Source: an uncultured Prevotella sp. (lineage in GTDB: Bacteria; Bacteroidota; Bacteroidia; Bacteroidales; Bacteroidaceae). Taken from it: a stretch of 16,484 nt of DNA. This document shows positions 8,101-14,649 of this stretch, piece by piece; the first letter of the stretch is position 1; each line of letters begins with the position of its first letter. Position numbers and translations under genes: made by a program. Location: contig CAJPTO010000046.1 in NCBI GenBank assembly GCA_905373605.1, positions 1 to 16,484 of the forward strand, read 5' to 3'. The notes under the pieces are model-generated. The model was not told the DNA's origin and ran no database searches. It saw nothing but the letters and a program-made list of their open reading frames with translations.

Positions 8101-8726
8101 GCTTGGAAATTGAAAACGACAAGCTGCATGTTAACAACAGTGTGCTGGATAATTGCCTGAGCGCACTCAAGCACGAAACGATGTATTATCCATCGCGCAT
8201 CAGGCAATTGATTGAGAATGGAGGTGAAAACCTGCACGACATGAACGAACTGGTGGACTATTATAAGGAACTCTACATGCTGCTCAGTGCACAAGCGATG
8301 CGGCTGGTGGACGACTTGCGCTACCAATGCCGACCCGTGGAACTGCAAATGCTGCTCGAGAGGTTTTCCAAAGCGCATGATGCGGCTTGCCAAGTCCCGT
8401 ACATCTTGGGCGACAAAGACCTCTTGGCCTACCTGTTCGACATCCTTGCGCAGGTGTTCGATGCCCATTCGGTGGTGCTCTCGGTGAAAGAAAGGGGCAC
8501 GCGATACGTGGTAATCGACCTCGAATTGCCCCGCATGGCCTACTCGGATGCACAATGCCGCGACCTGTTTGCACCCACAACGCCCAACTTGCAATTTTAC
8601 ATTTGCAGGCAAATCGTGCGCGACACGGGCGAGTTTGCCAACGCCCGAGGTTGCGGTGTGTGTGCATCCAACATTGAAGGCAGGACACATATCGAGATAA
8701 CACTGCCCCATACAGCGCAAACATAA
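5145..8726 (+). CDS. Tandem lipoprotein-type sensor histidine kinase (DUF5112/DUF5113-like)
   Basis: This is a very long membrane kinase, 1193 residues from TTG 5145. The frame stays open back to TTG 5058, but those starts place the lipobox about 58 residues in and precede the promoter box. ATG 5193 is an alternative with no charged n-region. Numbered from 5145, a KRR-containing signal ends in LFAC (Cys31). TPR-like helices follow at about 35-385, then a membrane span (394-415). Kinase half 1 has an N-box around DNARK (596-600), G1 DTGVGM (626-631) and G2 GFGL (657-660). A second span (703-721) leads to a periplasmic segment (722-877), then a third span (878-899). Half 2 has coiled-coil helices and HETMYYP (1010-1016), the likely phosphoacceptor. 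Half 1 lacks a clear HisKA histidine, and half 2 lacks N and G boxes. I recall this layout from Bacteroidales proteins annotated DUF5112-HATPase-DUF5113. The partner regulator starts 27 nt downstream. The signal sensed is unknown. Confidence 0.85.
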   Translation: MTINSTSIKRRIAPFVMPLCVGVCMLGLFACGNNNAEEADRLNTLAYAFHYRDLDSTAMYAQRAFDASANYANGRAEALNNQAFVYIAKMEFETASKLLADVQMMRLCQRQSRNKDFYNARESALRRLKRIKEEAYDLSPRLRKRMVYAETELYIVASVYFYYIGLPERAVAEQEHIAPNGDIQQDTAQWLSYMYNLGAGGLITAPTKAAICQQEFDYLFRCYTLAVQSNYPYWQANSMQALSEHLIPPAQRRQLVKDNATAITILNTDAMPDSLLAGNLAQRALVEFSNYGDVYQTAGAYRTLASCYWELRDYKSALFCLQNALYRNPIIKRAPDLVSSICEQLSLVYSAMNVKSQSDVNRNVYLDIQRQTRQDKLQEARAEQLENSSKQLNMMLIYVGVAIVVVIVLLYIFNSMRAQHAAKYSPEKMLEPLRQWEKTNARHVEEQNDRYEERHEMQEVVRMHLVANKRKNIEQRAKVSLVNSVVPFIDRMRNEIHRLNAVKEPEHIRQERLDYVRELTDEIKEYNGILTQWIQMRQGELSLHVESVALQPLFDIVGKSRMAFEQKGVSLVVEPTSEVVKADRTLTLFMINTLIDNARKFTARNDKVMLRARVAEAGYVDILIADTGVGMTEEEQAHLFERKVVNSSSVDVQTSHGFGLLNCKGIIDKYKKVSKIFSGCYISVESQKGRGSVFCFRLPRVVRMLAVVVALGASLVAHAAASTDSLQGNRSKILDRISGNTPEGRLLKRANAFADSAYFANVNGRYAKALQYADSCIGKLNALYRLKHPGGASLMVPYSQSADKPAEIQWLNDSLDTNFSIILDIRNESAIAALALHKWDLYRYNNAVYTRLFKARSADNTLDAYVVGMQQSKANKTISIVVLVLLLLLIVPAYYVLFYRHYVAYRIYVERVEEINKVLMNNEKPQVKLDAIARIIKAIGRHGGETVQFNSLNEVVSQITDVLQKGVALEKAREESIEMAEDELHRLEIENDKLHVNNSVLDNCLSALKHETMYYPSRIRQLIENGGENLHDMNELVDYYKELYMLLSAQAMRLVDDLRYQCRPVELQMLLERFSKAHDAACQVPYILGDKDLLAYLFDILAQVFDAHSVVLSVKERGTRYVVIDLELPRMAYSDAQCRDLFAPTTPNLQFYICRQIVRDTGEFANARGCGVCASNIEGRTHIEITLPHTAQT

Positions 8727-8753
8727 AACTAAACATCATACAACCACAAAGAA

Positions 8754-9479
8754 ATGGAGAAATTTAAAGTGATAATCGTGGAGGACGTTCCCTTAGAACT
8801 TAAGGGTACGGAAGGCATTTTCAGAAACGACATCCCCGAAGCAACCATCATCGGGACAGCCGATAACGAGCCCACCTACTGGAAACTGCTGAAGCAAGAA
8901 CTGCCCGACTTGGTGCTGCTAGACCTTGGATTGGGTGGTTCCACCACCATCGGCGTAGAGATTTGCAGGCATACCAAGGAACAATTCCCCAAGGTGAAGG
9001 TGCTTATCTTCACAGGCGAGATACTCAACGAGAAGCTGTGGCTCGATGTGCTCGATGCCGGTTGTGATGGTATCATCCTCAAAAGCGGCGAGCTGCTCAC
9101 GCGGGGAGATGTGGCCAGTGTGATGAATGGAAAGCGATTGGTGTTCAATCAGCCCATTCTCGAAAAGATTGTCGAAAAGTTCAAGCGCGTTGTGAGCAAC
9201 CAAATTTTTAGGCAAGAAGCCTTCATCACTTACGAAATAGACGAATACGACGAGCGGTTCCTGCGCCATTTGGCTCTGGGCTACACCAAGGAGCAGATAA
9301 CCAACCTGCGCGGGATGCCATTTGGCGTGAAGAGTTTGGAGAAAAGGCAAAACGAACTGGTGAGCAAACTCTTCCCAAACGGCAACGGCGGGATGGGCGT
9401 TAACGCCACAAGGCTGGTGGTAAGGGCCATCGAATTGCACATACTCGACATAGACAACCTTGTTCCAGACAATGGCTAA
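8754..9479 (+). CDS. Response regulator, receiver plus LuxR-type HTH domain
   Basis: This 241-residue DNA-binding response regulator is the presumed partner of the upstream kinase. The receiver domain (about 4-125) has the acidic pair Glu10-Asp11, phosphoacceptor Asp57 in LVLLDLGLGG, the switch residue Thr87 and the conserved Lys110. The C-terminal part (about 165-235) contains an LuxR/GerE-like helix-turn-helix: ERFLRHLALGYTKEQI, then a recognition region around GVKSLEKRQNELVSKL. A linker at about 125-160 joins the two, longer than in typical NarL proteins; I recall similar Bacteroidetes regulators annotated with DUF5932. Spacing of 27 nt from the kinase and 8-nt overlap with the next gene argue for one operon. 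Targets are unknown. A similar kinase-regulator pair exists in P. gingivalis (recalled, not verified). Confidence 0.88.
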   Translation: MEKFKVIIVEDVPLELKGTEGIFRNDIPEATIIGTADNEPTYWKLLKQELPDLVLLDLGLGGSTTIGVEICRHTKEQFPKVKVLIFTGEILNEKLWLDVLDAGCDGIILKSGELLTRGDVASVMNGKRLVFNQPILEKIVEKFKRVVSNQIFRQEAFITYEIDEYDERFLRHLALGYTKEQITNLRGMPFGVKSLEKRQNELVSKLFPNGNGGMGVNATRLVVRAIELHILDIDNLVPDNG

Positions 9480-10110
9480 GCACAAAATTCTGTATCGTCG
9501 GCGGACGGGAAGGCTCACTGCGCGCCTCGCTTTGGCATTGGGCGTGTTGCAATTGGTGGCTGTTCTGGGTTCATGGATATTCAAGGCTGTGAACCCAGAG
9601 CTGCCAATACGCTCGCTTTTAAGCGCCGAAGGCATTCGTTGGATGGTGGGAAGCATCGGCGACAACCTTGCCGGGCGCGGCTTGGTGTGGCTTCTTTTTG
9701 GCAGCATGGCATATGGCTCGGTGCGGTTTTGCGGCATTCTCGATGTGCCGCGCAAATGGAAATCCATGTCTTTTTGGGACCATTTCGGATTGATGGTGGC
9801 CTTGGCAGAGCTTGTGGTCATTGTGGTGTTGGTGCTTTTGCTCACCATTTTGCCCCATGCGGTGTTGCTCGGAGTGTCGGGAAACCTTTTCCCCAGCAGC
9901 TTTTCCAAGAGCCTTTTCTCGATGGTTTGTTTGCTGGTGTGCCTCATCTGCGTGTCGTTCGGGGTGGTAAGTTCGCGCCTTCGTTCGCTCGAAGAGGTGT
10001 GCGACTGCCTTGTTGGGGGCATAGCCGACACACTTCCGCTATGGCTCATCTACGTCTTGGGCATTGAATTGTACGCCTCTTTGCAGTTCATCTTCCTGCT
10101 TCCTGCCTGA
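9472..10110 (+). CDS. Polytopic inner-membrane protein, AbgT-like fragment family
   Basis: This 212-residue hydrophobic protein has about five predicted membrane spans, near residues 17-37, 68-88, 104-128, 147-168 and 187-210. The N-terminus is basic (KHKILYRRRTGR), implying a cytoplasmic start. I recall Bacteroidales proteins of this size with the motif LLSAEGIRW (here residues 49-57) annotated as AbgT-family or p-aminobenzoyl-glutamate transporter-like, but at 212 residues it is far shorter than a true AbgT transporter (about 500), so transport is doubtful. The ATG at 9472 overlaps the regulator's last codons by 8 nt, which suggests translational coupling; TTG at 9460 is a weaker alternative. 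Co-transcription with the two-component genes hints at an accessory or output role in that signalling system. Confidence 0.65.
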   Translation: MAKHKILYRRRTGRLTARLALALGVLQLVAVLGSWIFKAVNPELPIRSLLSAEGIRWMVGSIGDNLAGRGLVWLLFGSMAYGSVRFCGILDVPRKWKSMSFWDHFGLMVALAELVVIVVLVLLLTILPHAVLLGVSGNLFPSSFSKSLFSMVCLLVCLICVSFGVVSSRLRSLEEVCDCLVGGIADTLPLWLIYVLGIELYASLQFIFLLPA

Positions 10111-10205
10111 AAAGTCGTGCGCAACGTCACAAAGCACACGCTGCATGACAGGCATTGCCGCCCGTTATTCAGCTTTTTGGCACGCCATAGCCACAAAAAA
10201 GAACA

Positions 10206-10242
10206 GCCAAAGGGCGTTTTTGGCGTATTTTAGCTTTTTTTG
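10206..10242 (+). terminator. Terminator after the two-component operon
   Basis: GCCAAA (10206-10211) pairs with TTTGGC (10219-10224) around a 7-nt loop, followed by a T-rich tract including seven Ts at 10235-10241. It lies 96 nt after the membrane-protein stop and before the gyrA promoter box. The 6-bp stem is short, so efficiency may be modest. The rest of 10111-10358 holds no credible gene. Confidence 0.45.
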
Positions 10243-10266
10243 TTTTACCAAATCAGAAAAATATCG

Positions 10267-10274
10267 TACCTTAG
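10267..10274 (+). promoter_or_regulatory. Probable -7 box of the gyrA promoter
   Basis: TACCTTAG differs from TAnnTTTG at one position and lies 84 nt before the gyrA ATG. A TTTG that could serve as the -33 element ends at 10242, a spacing of 24 nt and slightly long. It would give a gyrA leader of roughly 75-80 nt. Confidence 0.42.
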
Positions 10275-10358
10275 CACCTTGTAAATCGTGGGACAAAAGG
10301 CCTTAAATCGAAAGGAAATGGCCTTAGAACGAATATTCAATAAATCACAATAGATTAG

Positions 10359-12974
10359 ATGGACGAAAATCAGACAATCGATCAAGACAGGATAATCAAG
10401 ATCAATATCGAAGAAGAGATGAAGTCTTCGTACATTGATTATAGCATGTCGGTTATCGTGGCGCGTGCGCTTCCTGATGTGCGCGACGGGTTTAAACCCG
10501 TTCACAGGCGCATTTTGTACGGAATGTTGGGCTTGGGAAACACCAGCGACAAGCCTTATAAGAAATGTGCGCGCGTGGTGGGCGACGTTTTGGGTAAGTA
10601 TCACCCACACGGCGACTCCTCCGTTTACGGGGCTTTGGTGCGACTGGCGCAAGATTGGAACATGCGTTACACGCTTGTTGACGGACAAGGTAACTTCGGT
10701 AGCGTGGATGGCGACTCGGCTGCGGCCATGCGTTACACCGAATGTAGGCTCTCGAAACTGGGAGAACGCATCATGGACGACCTTGATAAGGACACGGTTG
10801 ACATGGAAGACAACTTCGATGCCACGCTGCAAGAACCGCAAGTGATGCCTACAAAGATACCAAACCTCCTGGTTAATGGCGGAAACGGCATTGCCGTGGG
10901 CATGGCTACCAACATGCCGACACACAACTTGGGCGAAGTTCTGGATGGTTGTTGCGCTTACATCGACAACCCCGACATTGATACCGAGGGTCTGATGCAG
11001 CATATCAAGGCACCCGACTTCCCCACTGGGGCTTATATATACGGACTGCAGGGCGTGAAAGACGCTTACGAAACGGGGCGCGGACGCATCGTGCTGCGCG
11101 CGAAGGCCGAGATTGAGAGCGACGAGAGTCACGATAAAATTGTGATTAGCGAAATTCCATACGGCGTAAACAAGGCACAACTCATCGAAAACATCGCCGA
11201 CCTGGTGAAGGAAGGCCGATTGGAGGGCATCTCCAACGCCAACGACGAGTCGGGAAGACAAGGTATGCGCATCGTGGTTGACGTGAAACGCGATGCCAAT
11301 GCCAACGTTGTGCTCAACAAGTTGTTTAAGATGACGCAGCTGCAAAGCTCGTTCTCGGTGAACAATATTGCATTGGTGAAGGGTCGCCCACGCTTGTTGA
11401 CACTCAAAGAGTGTGTGCATTACTTCGTTGAACATCGCCACGACGTTACCATTCGCCGTACAAAATACGACTTGAAGAAAGCGCAAGAACGCGCGCACAT
11501 ACTAGAAGGACTCGTCATTGCTAGCGACAACATCGACGAAGTGGTGCAAATCATCCGCCACTGCGAAACACCTTCAGAGGCGCAACGCAAGTTGGAAAAG
11601 CGTTTCGAGCTAGATGAACTGCAAAGTAAGGCCATAGTAGACATGCGCCTTGCACAACTAACGGGCTTGCGCATAGAACAGCTGCACGCCGAATATAAGG
11701 AGTTGGAAGAACTTATTGCTCGATTGCAGCTCATTTTGGACGATCCCGAAGAGTGCAAGCGTGTGATGAAGGCCGAATTGGAAGAAGTGAAGGAAAAGTT
11801 TGGTGACGAAAGGCGCACCGAAATCATTCCCGATGAACACGAGTTCAACGCCGAAGACTTCTATCCCAACGACCCTGTGGTTATCACCGTGAGCCACTTG
11901 GGCTACATCAAACGCACACCGCTGAGCGAGTTTCACGAGCAAGCACGTGGCGGAGTGGGCAGCAAAGGGGCGAATACACGCGATAAAGACTTCACCGAAT
12001 ACATCTATCCGGCCACGATGCACCAAACGATGCTCTTCTTTACGAAGAAAGGCCGCTGCTATTGGTTGAAGTGTTACGAAATACCCGAGGGCGAAAAGAC
12101 TTCCAAGGGACGTGCCATACAAAACCTCTTGAACATCGATGCCGACGATTCGGTGAACGCTTTCCTACGGGTTAAGGGGCTTAACGATGCCGATTTCATC
12201 AAAAACCATTTCATTGTGTTTGCCACTAAGAATGGTACAGTGAAGAAAACAAGCCTTGAAGCCTATTCGCGGCCGAGGGCAAATGGTGTTAACGCCATCT
12301 CCATTTCCGAGGGCGACGAGGTGGTTGACGTGCGCCTAACCAACGGAAGAAACGCGCTGATTATGGCTAACCGTAATGGACGTGCCGTTTACTTCGACGA
12401 AAACACCGTGCGAACAATGGGCAGAACGGCCACTGGTGTGCGTGGCATGCGCCTAGATGGCCCAGATGATGCCGTTGTCGGCATGATTGTTGTGAACAAT
12501 CCCGAAACAGAAACGGTGATGGTGGTTAGCGAAACGGGTTACGGCAAGCGTTCGTTCGTGGCCGATTACCGACAAACCAACCGTGGTGGAAAGGGCGTGA
12601 AGACGCTCAACATCACCGACAAGACGGGTAAGCTGGTGGCCATCAAGAACGTTACCGACGACAACGACCTCATGATTATCAACAAGAGTGGCATCACCAT
12701 CCGTCTGGCTGTGGCCAACTTCCGCGTTATGGGCCGTGCCACACAGGGCGTTAGGCTCATCAACCTGAGCAAGAAAAACGATGTGATAGCCAGCGTTTGC
12801 AAGGTGAAAACATCTGATAAGGAGGCCGACTTGAACGAAAACGATGAGGATAATCCCACCAATGGGGTGATGTCATCCACTGAACAAGGTGTGAATAACG
12901 CCACCAACGATGCGCCATCTCTCGGCAACGAACACGAGGAAGGGGCAGAAGAGGGGGCTGAAACCACCGAATAA
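10359..12974 (+). CDS. gyrA: DNA gyrase subunit A
   Basis: This 871-residue subunit cuts and rejoins DNA and, with GyrB, introduces negative supercoils using ATP. The breakage-reunion domain holds the quinolone-resistance region GKYHPHGDSSVYGALV (79-94) and the catalytic tyrosine Tyr126 in MRYTE. Ser87 corresponds to E. coli Ser83 and is the susceptible residue. Position 91 is Gly where E. coli has Asp87, probably a lineage trait. The long helical region (about 365-485) forms the coiled-coil gate. The C-terminal beta-pinwheel (about 505-815) carries a diverged GyrA box, QARGGVG (528-534), and another QTNRGGKG loop (739-746), supporting GyrA over ParC. An acidic tail rich in Glu, Asp and Asn (818-871) follows, as in regulatory GyrA tails. 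Length is normal. The leader is A-rich with no Shine-Dalgarno. A TPR gene follows 90 nt downstream. Confidence 0.98.
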   Translation: MDENQTIDQDRIIKINIEEEMKSSYIDYSMSVIVARALPDVRDGFKPVHRRILYGMLGLGNTSDKPYKKCARVVGDVLGKYHPHGDSSVYGALVRLAQDWNMRYTLVDGQGNFGSVDGDSAAAMRYTECRLSKLGERIMDDLDKDTVDMEDNFDATLQEPQVMPTKIPNLLVNGGNGIAVGMATNMPTHNLGEVLDGCCAYIDNPDIDTEGLMQHIKAPDFPTGAYIYGLQGVKDAYETGRGRIVLRAKAEIESDESHDKIVISEIPYGVNKAQLIENIADLVKEGRLEGISNANDESGRQGMRIVVDVKRDANANVVLNKLFKMTQLQSSFSVNNIALVKGRPRLLTLKECVHYFVEHRHDVTIRRTKYDLKKAQERAHILEGLVIASDNIDEVVQIIRHCETPSEAQRKLEKRFELDELQSKAIVDMRLAQLTGLRIEQLHAEYKELEELIARLQLILDDPEECKRVMKAELEEVKEKFGDERRTEIIPDEHEFNAEDFYPNDPVVITVSHLGYIKRTPLSEFHEQARGGVGSKGANTRDKDFTEYIYPATMHQTMLFFTKKGRCYWLKCYEIPEGEKTSKGRAIQNLLNIDADDSVNAFLRVKGLNDADFIKNHFIVFATKNGTVKKTSLEAYSRPRANGVNAISISEGDEVVDVRLTNGRNALIMANRNGRAVYFDENTVRTMGRTATGVRGMRLDGPDDAVVGMIVVNNPETETVMVVSETGYGKRSFVADYRQTNRGGKGVKTLNITDKTGKLVAIKNVTDDNDLMIINKSGITIRLAVANFRVMGRATQGVRLINLSKKNDVIASVCKVKTSDKEADLNENDEDNPTNGVMSSTEQGVNNATNDAPSLGNEHEEGAEEGAETTE

Positions 12975-12980
12975 CAACCC

Positions 12981-13023
12981 TGGCGACGGCAACGGACTGC
13001 GAAAGTTGTCCGTTGACGCGCCA
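12981..13023 (+). terminator. Two-part hairpin between gyrA and the TPR gene
   Basis: An outer stem TGGCG/CGCCA (12981-12985 with 13019-13023) and an inner 8-bp stem CAACGGAC/GTCCGTTG (12990-12997 with 13008-13015) are joined by a small internal loop. No T run follows on either strand. It may be a partial terminator, a processing site or a 3'-end stabiliser that lets gyrA and the TPR gene be expressed at different levels. Confidence 0.5.
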
Positions 13024-13064
13024 AACAAAGACAGAATATCGTTAAATCTTAAAAAATTACAGTT

Positions 13065-14288
13065 ATGAGAAAAATTATGATGTTCGCCTTGATGCTAGCT
13101 GCATCGCCCGTGACGTTCGCCCAAGATGCCGTTAAAGAGGTGTTAAAGGCCAAGAGTTATGCCGATGCGCAAGCATTGGTGAAGGCCAACCTCGCAAGCA
13201 TGAGCGATGCCGACAAGGCTAAGGCCTACAACAAGCTCGTTGATCTCTCGTTCGAGAAAATAAACAAGGAACAGAGCGTTATCACCGCCAACCAAATGGC
13301 CGAGCAATTCAAGCAGGGTAAGGTGGAGCCTTACGACACGGTGGGATTTTACAATGCCCTTGCCGATGCGCTGAGCAATGCCGTTGAGTGTGAGAAGTAC
13401 GACCAAATGCCCAACGAAAAGGGTAAGGTGAAACCCAAGTTCCATACCTCTAACCAAAACCGCCTCTACAACTTGCGTGTCTATTTGGTGAATGCCGGAC
13501 AAGAAGCGGCACAAAAAGGCAACGCTGCCGGCGTGCTTAAGTATTGGGGATTGTACACCTCCACGGCCGATACGCCCCTCTTTGCCGACATGGCCAACAA
13601 GCAACCCGACCAATATGTTGGGCAAGTGGCTGGTTTTGCCGCTCGTTATGCCATCCAAGAAAAGGATTATGCAGCTGCCGACAAGTATGTTGACGTGGCA
13701 TTGAAGCATGCCGGAGACAACAAAGAAGACTACAAAGATGCTTTGAACCTGAGGTTTTACATCGCGCAACAGCAGCTCAAGACCAAAGAAGACTCGCTGG
13801 GATACATCAACAAACTGAAAGATTACCTCGCCAAAGACCCCTCTAACGACATGATTTTGGGCACCTTGGCCAACATGTATACCAGCATGAACATGAAAGA
13901 CGACTTGAAAACGCTCATCGAACAACGCCTGGCTGCCGACCCAAACAGTGCCTTGGCATGGACTTTGAAAGGGCAAGCCGAGATGAATGCAAGCCAATGG
14001 GACGATGCCATCGCTTCGTTTAAAAAGTCGATTTCCATTGATGACAAGAACGCCATCGTGCTTACGTACCTGGGATTTTGCATCAATTCTAAGGCTGCTG
14101 CCATCAATAACGATGTGCCTGCACAAAAAGCACTCTACAAAGAGTCGATGGGATACCTGGAACAAGCTAAGTCGCTCGACCCAAATCGCGAAAAAGCCAA
14201 CTGGAGCTACCCGCTCTATCAGTGCTATTATGTGAACTATGGCGCTGACGACCAACGCACCAAAGAACTTGAATCGCTGCTCAAATAG
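13065..14288 (+). CDS. Periplasmic TPR protein next to gyrA (TprA-like)
   Basis: This 407-residue exported protein starts with a signal peptide (basic MRK, hydrophobic core, cleavage near Ala19-Gln20). The rest is helical with degenerate tetratricopeptide repeats. The clearest is about 295-330, with SALAWTLKGQAEMNASQWDD and then AIASFKKSISIDDKNA; others lie near 190-220, 245-290 and 355-380. TPR proteins are scaffolds for protein-protein contacts, and no catalytic motif is seen. In P. gingivalis a TPR protein beside gyrA (TprA, PG1385) is periplasmic and linked to virulence (from memory); the same position and size suggest orthology, which I have not tested. The following TPR gene looks like a distant relative. 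The ATG at 13065 follows an A/T-rich leader without Shine-Dalgarno. Confidence 0.82.
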   Translation: MRKIMMFALMLAASPVTFAQDAVKEVLKAKSYADAQALVKANLASMSDADKAKAYNKLVDLSFEKINKEQSVITANQMAEQFKQGKVEPYDTVGFYNALADALSNAVECEKYDQMPNEKGKVKPKFHTSNQNRLYNLRVYLVNAGQEAAQKGNAAGVLKYWGLYTSTADTPLFADMANKQPDQYVGQVAGFAARYAIQEKDYAAADKYVDVALKHAGDNKEDYKDALNLRFYIAQQQLKTKEDSLGYINKLKDYLAKDPSNDMILGTLANMYTSMNMKDDLKTLIEQRLAADPNSALAWTLKGQAEMNASQWDDAIASFKKSISIDDKNAIVLTYLGFCINSKAAAINNDVPAQKALYKESMGYLEQAKSLDPNREKANWSYPLYQCYYVNYGADDQRTKELESLLK

Positions 14289-14307
14289 CAATCAATAATA
14301 GTATGCA

Positions 14308-14349
14308 AAAGCACAGAGCCACGGCTTTTTGGCCAAGGCTCTGTGCTTT
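14308..14349 (+). terminator. Strong hairpin after the first TPR gene
   Basis: A perfect 13-bp stem (14308-14320 with 14337-14349) starts 20 nt after the stop codon. It can lengthen by two GC pairs across one bulged A, and the 16-nt loop can form a small GGC/GCC stem. No T run follows. The strength and position favour a terminator or 3'-end protector, so the next TPR gene probably has its own promoter. Confidence 0.65.
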
Positions 14350-14649
14350 GCGCATGTATGTCTAGCACGTGTTGTTTGCCTTGCAGTGTGGCAAACGGCG
14401 CGATGTTGAAGTGCATTGCTGCACTATTGTTTTCGGATAACACGCCGCAGGCGACTTATTGTGCACCAACAGCACAAGTGTGCGCTCGCCATGTAGTGAA
14501 AAAAAAGATTATGCAAAGCGTGTCTGTGGCTTATGTACAAGCCATGTGTGGAGGCAAGATGTGTTTGCTTAACATCGTTCGCACTCTCCATCCGCGCGCT
14601 TTCTCACGCGCCATCAACATCCGAAATGACGCATAATGGAATTATCGGT
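14350..14649 (+). other. Intergenic region before the second TPR gene
   Basis: The frame of the second TPR gene stays open upstream to 14533, but those 39 residues look non-coding and would bury the signal peptide. No perfect TAnnTTTG box was found. The promoter and leader of the second TPR gene should lie here. No repeat or RNA gene was recognised. Confidence 0.5.

Noticed and set aside
7308..8720. 470-residue open frame on the minus strand under the second kinase half
   Set aside because: Same kind of antisense shadow; His/Val-rich with no recognisable motif.
8919..10049. 376-residue minus-strand frame spanning the regulator and membrane protein
   Set aside because: Antisense to two genes with recognised domains or hydrophobic segments; no family signal.
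10064..10306. 80-residue open frame before gyrA
   Set aside because: Overlaps the end of the membrane-protein gene, the terminator and the gyrA promoter box; no coding character.
10245..11498. 417-residue minus-strand open frame under gyrA
   Set aside because: Lies opposite the most conserved part of gyrA and has no independent motif.
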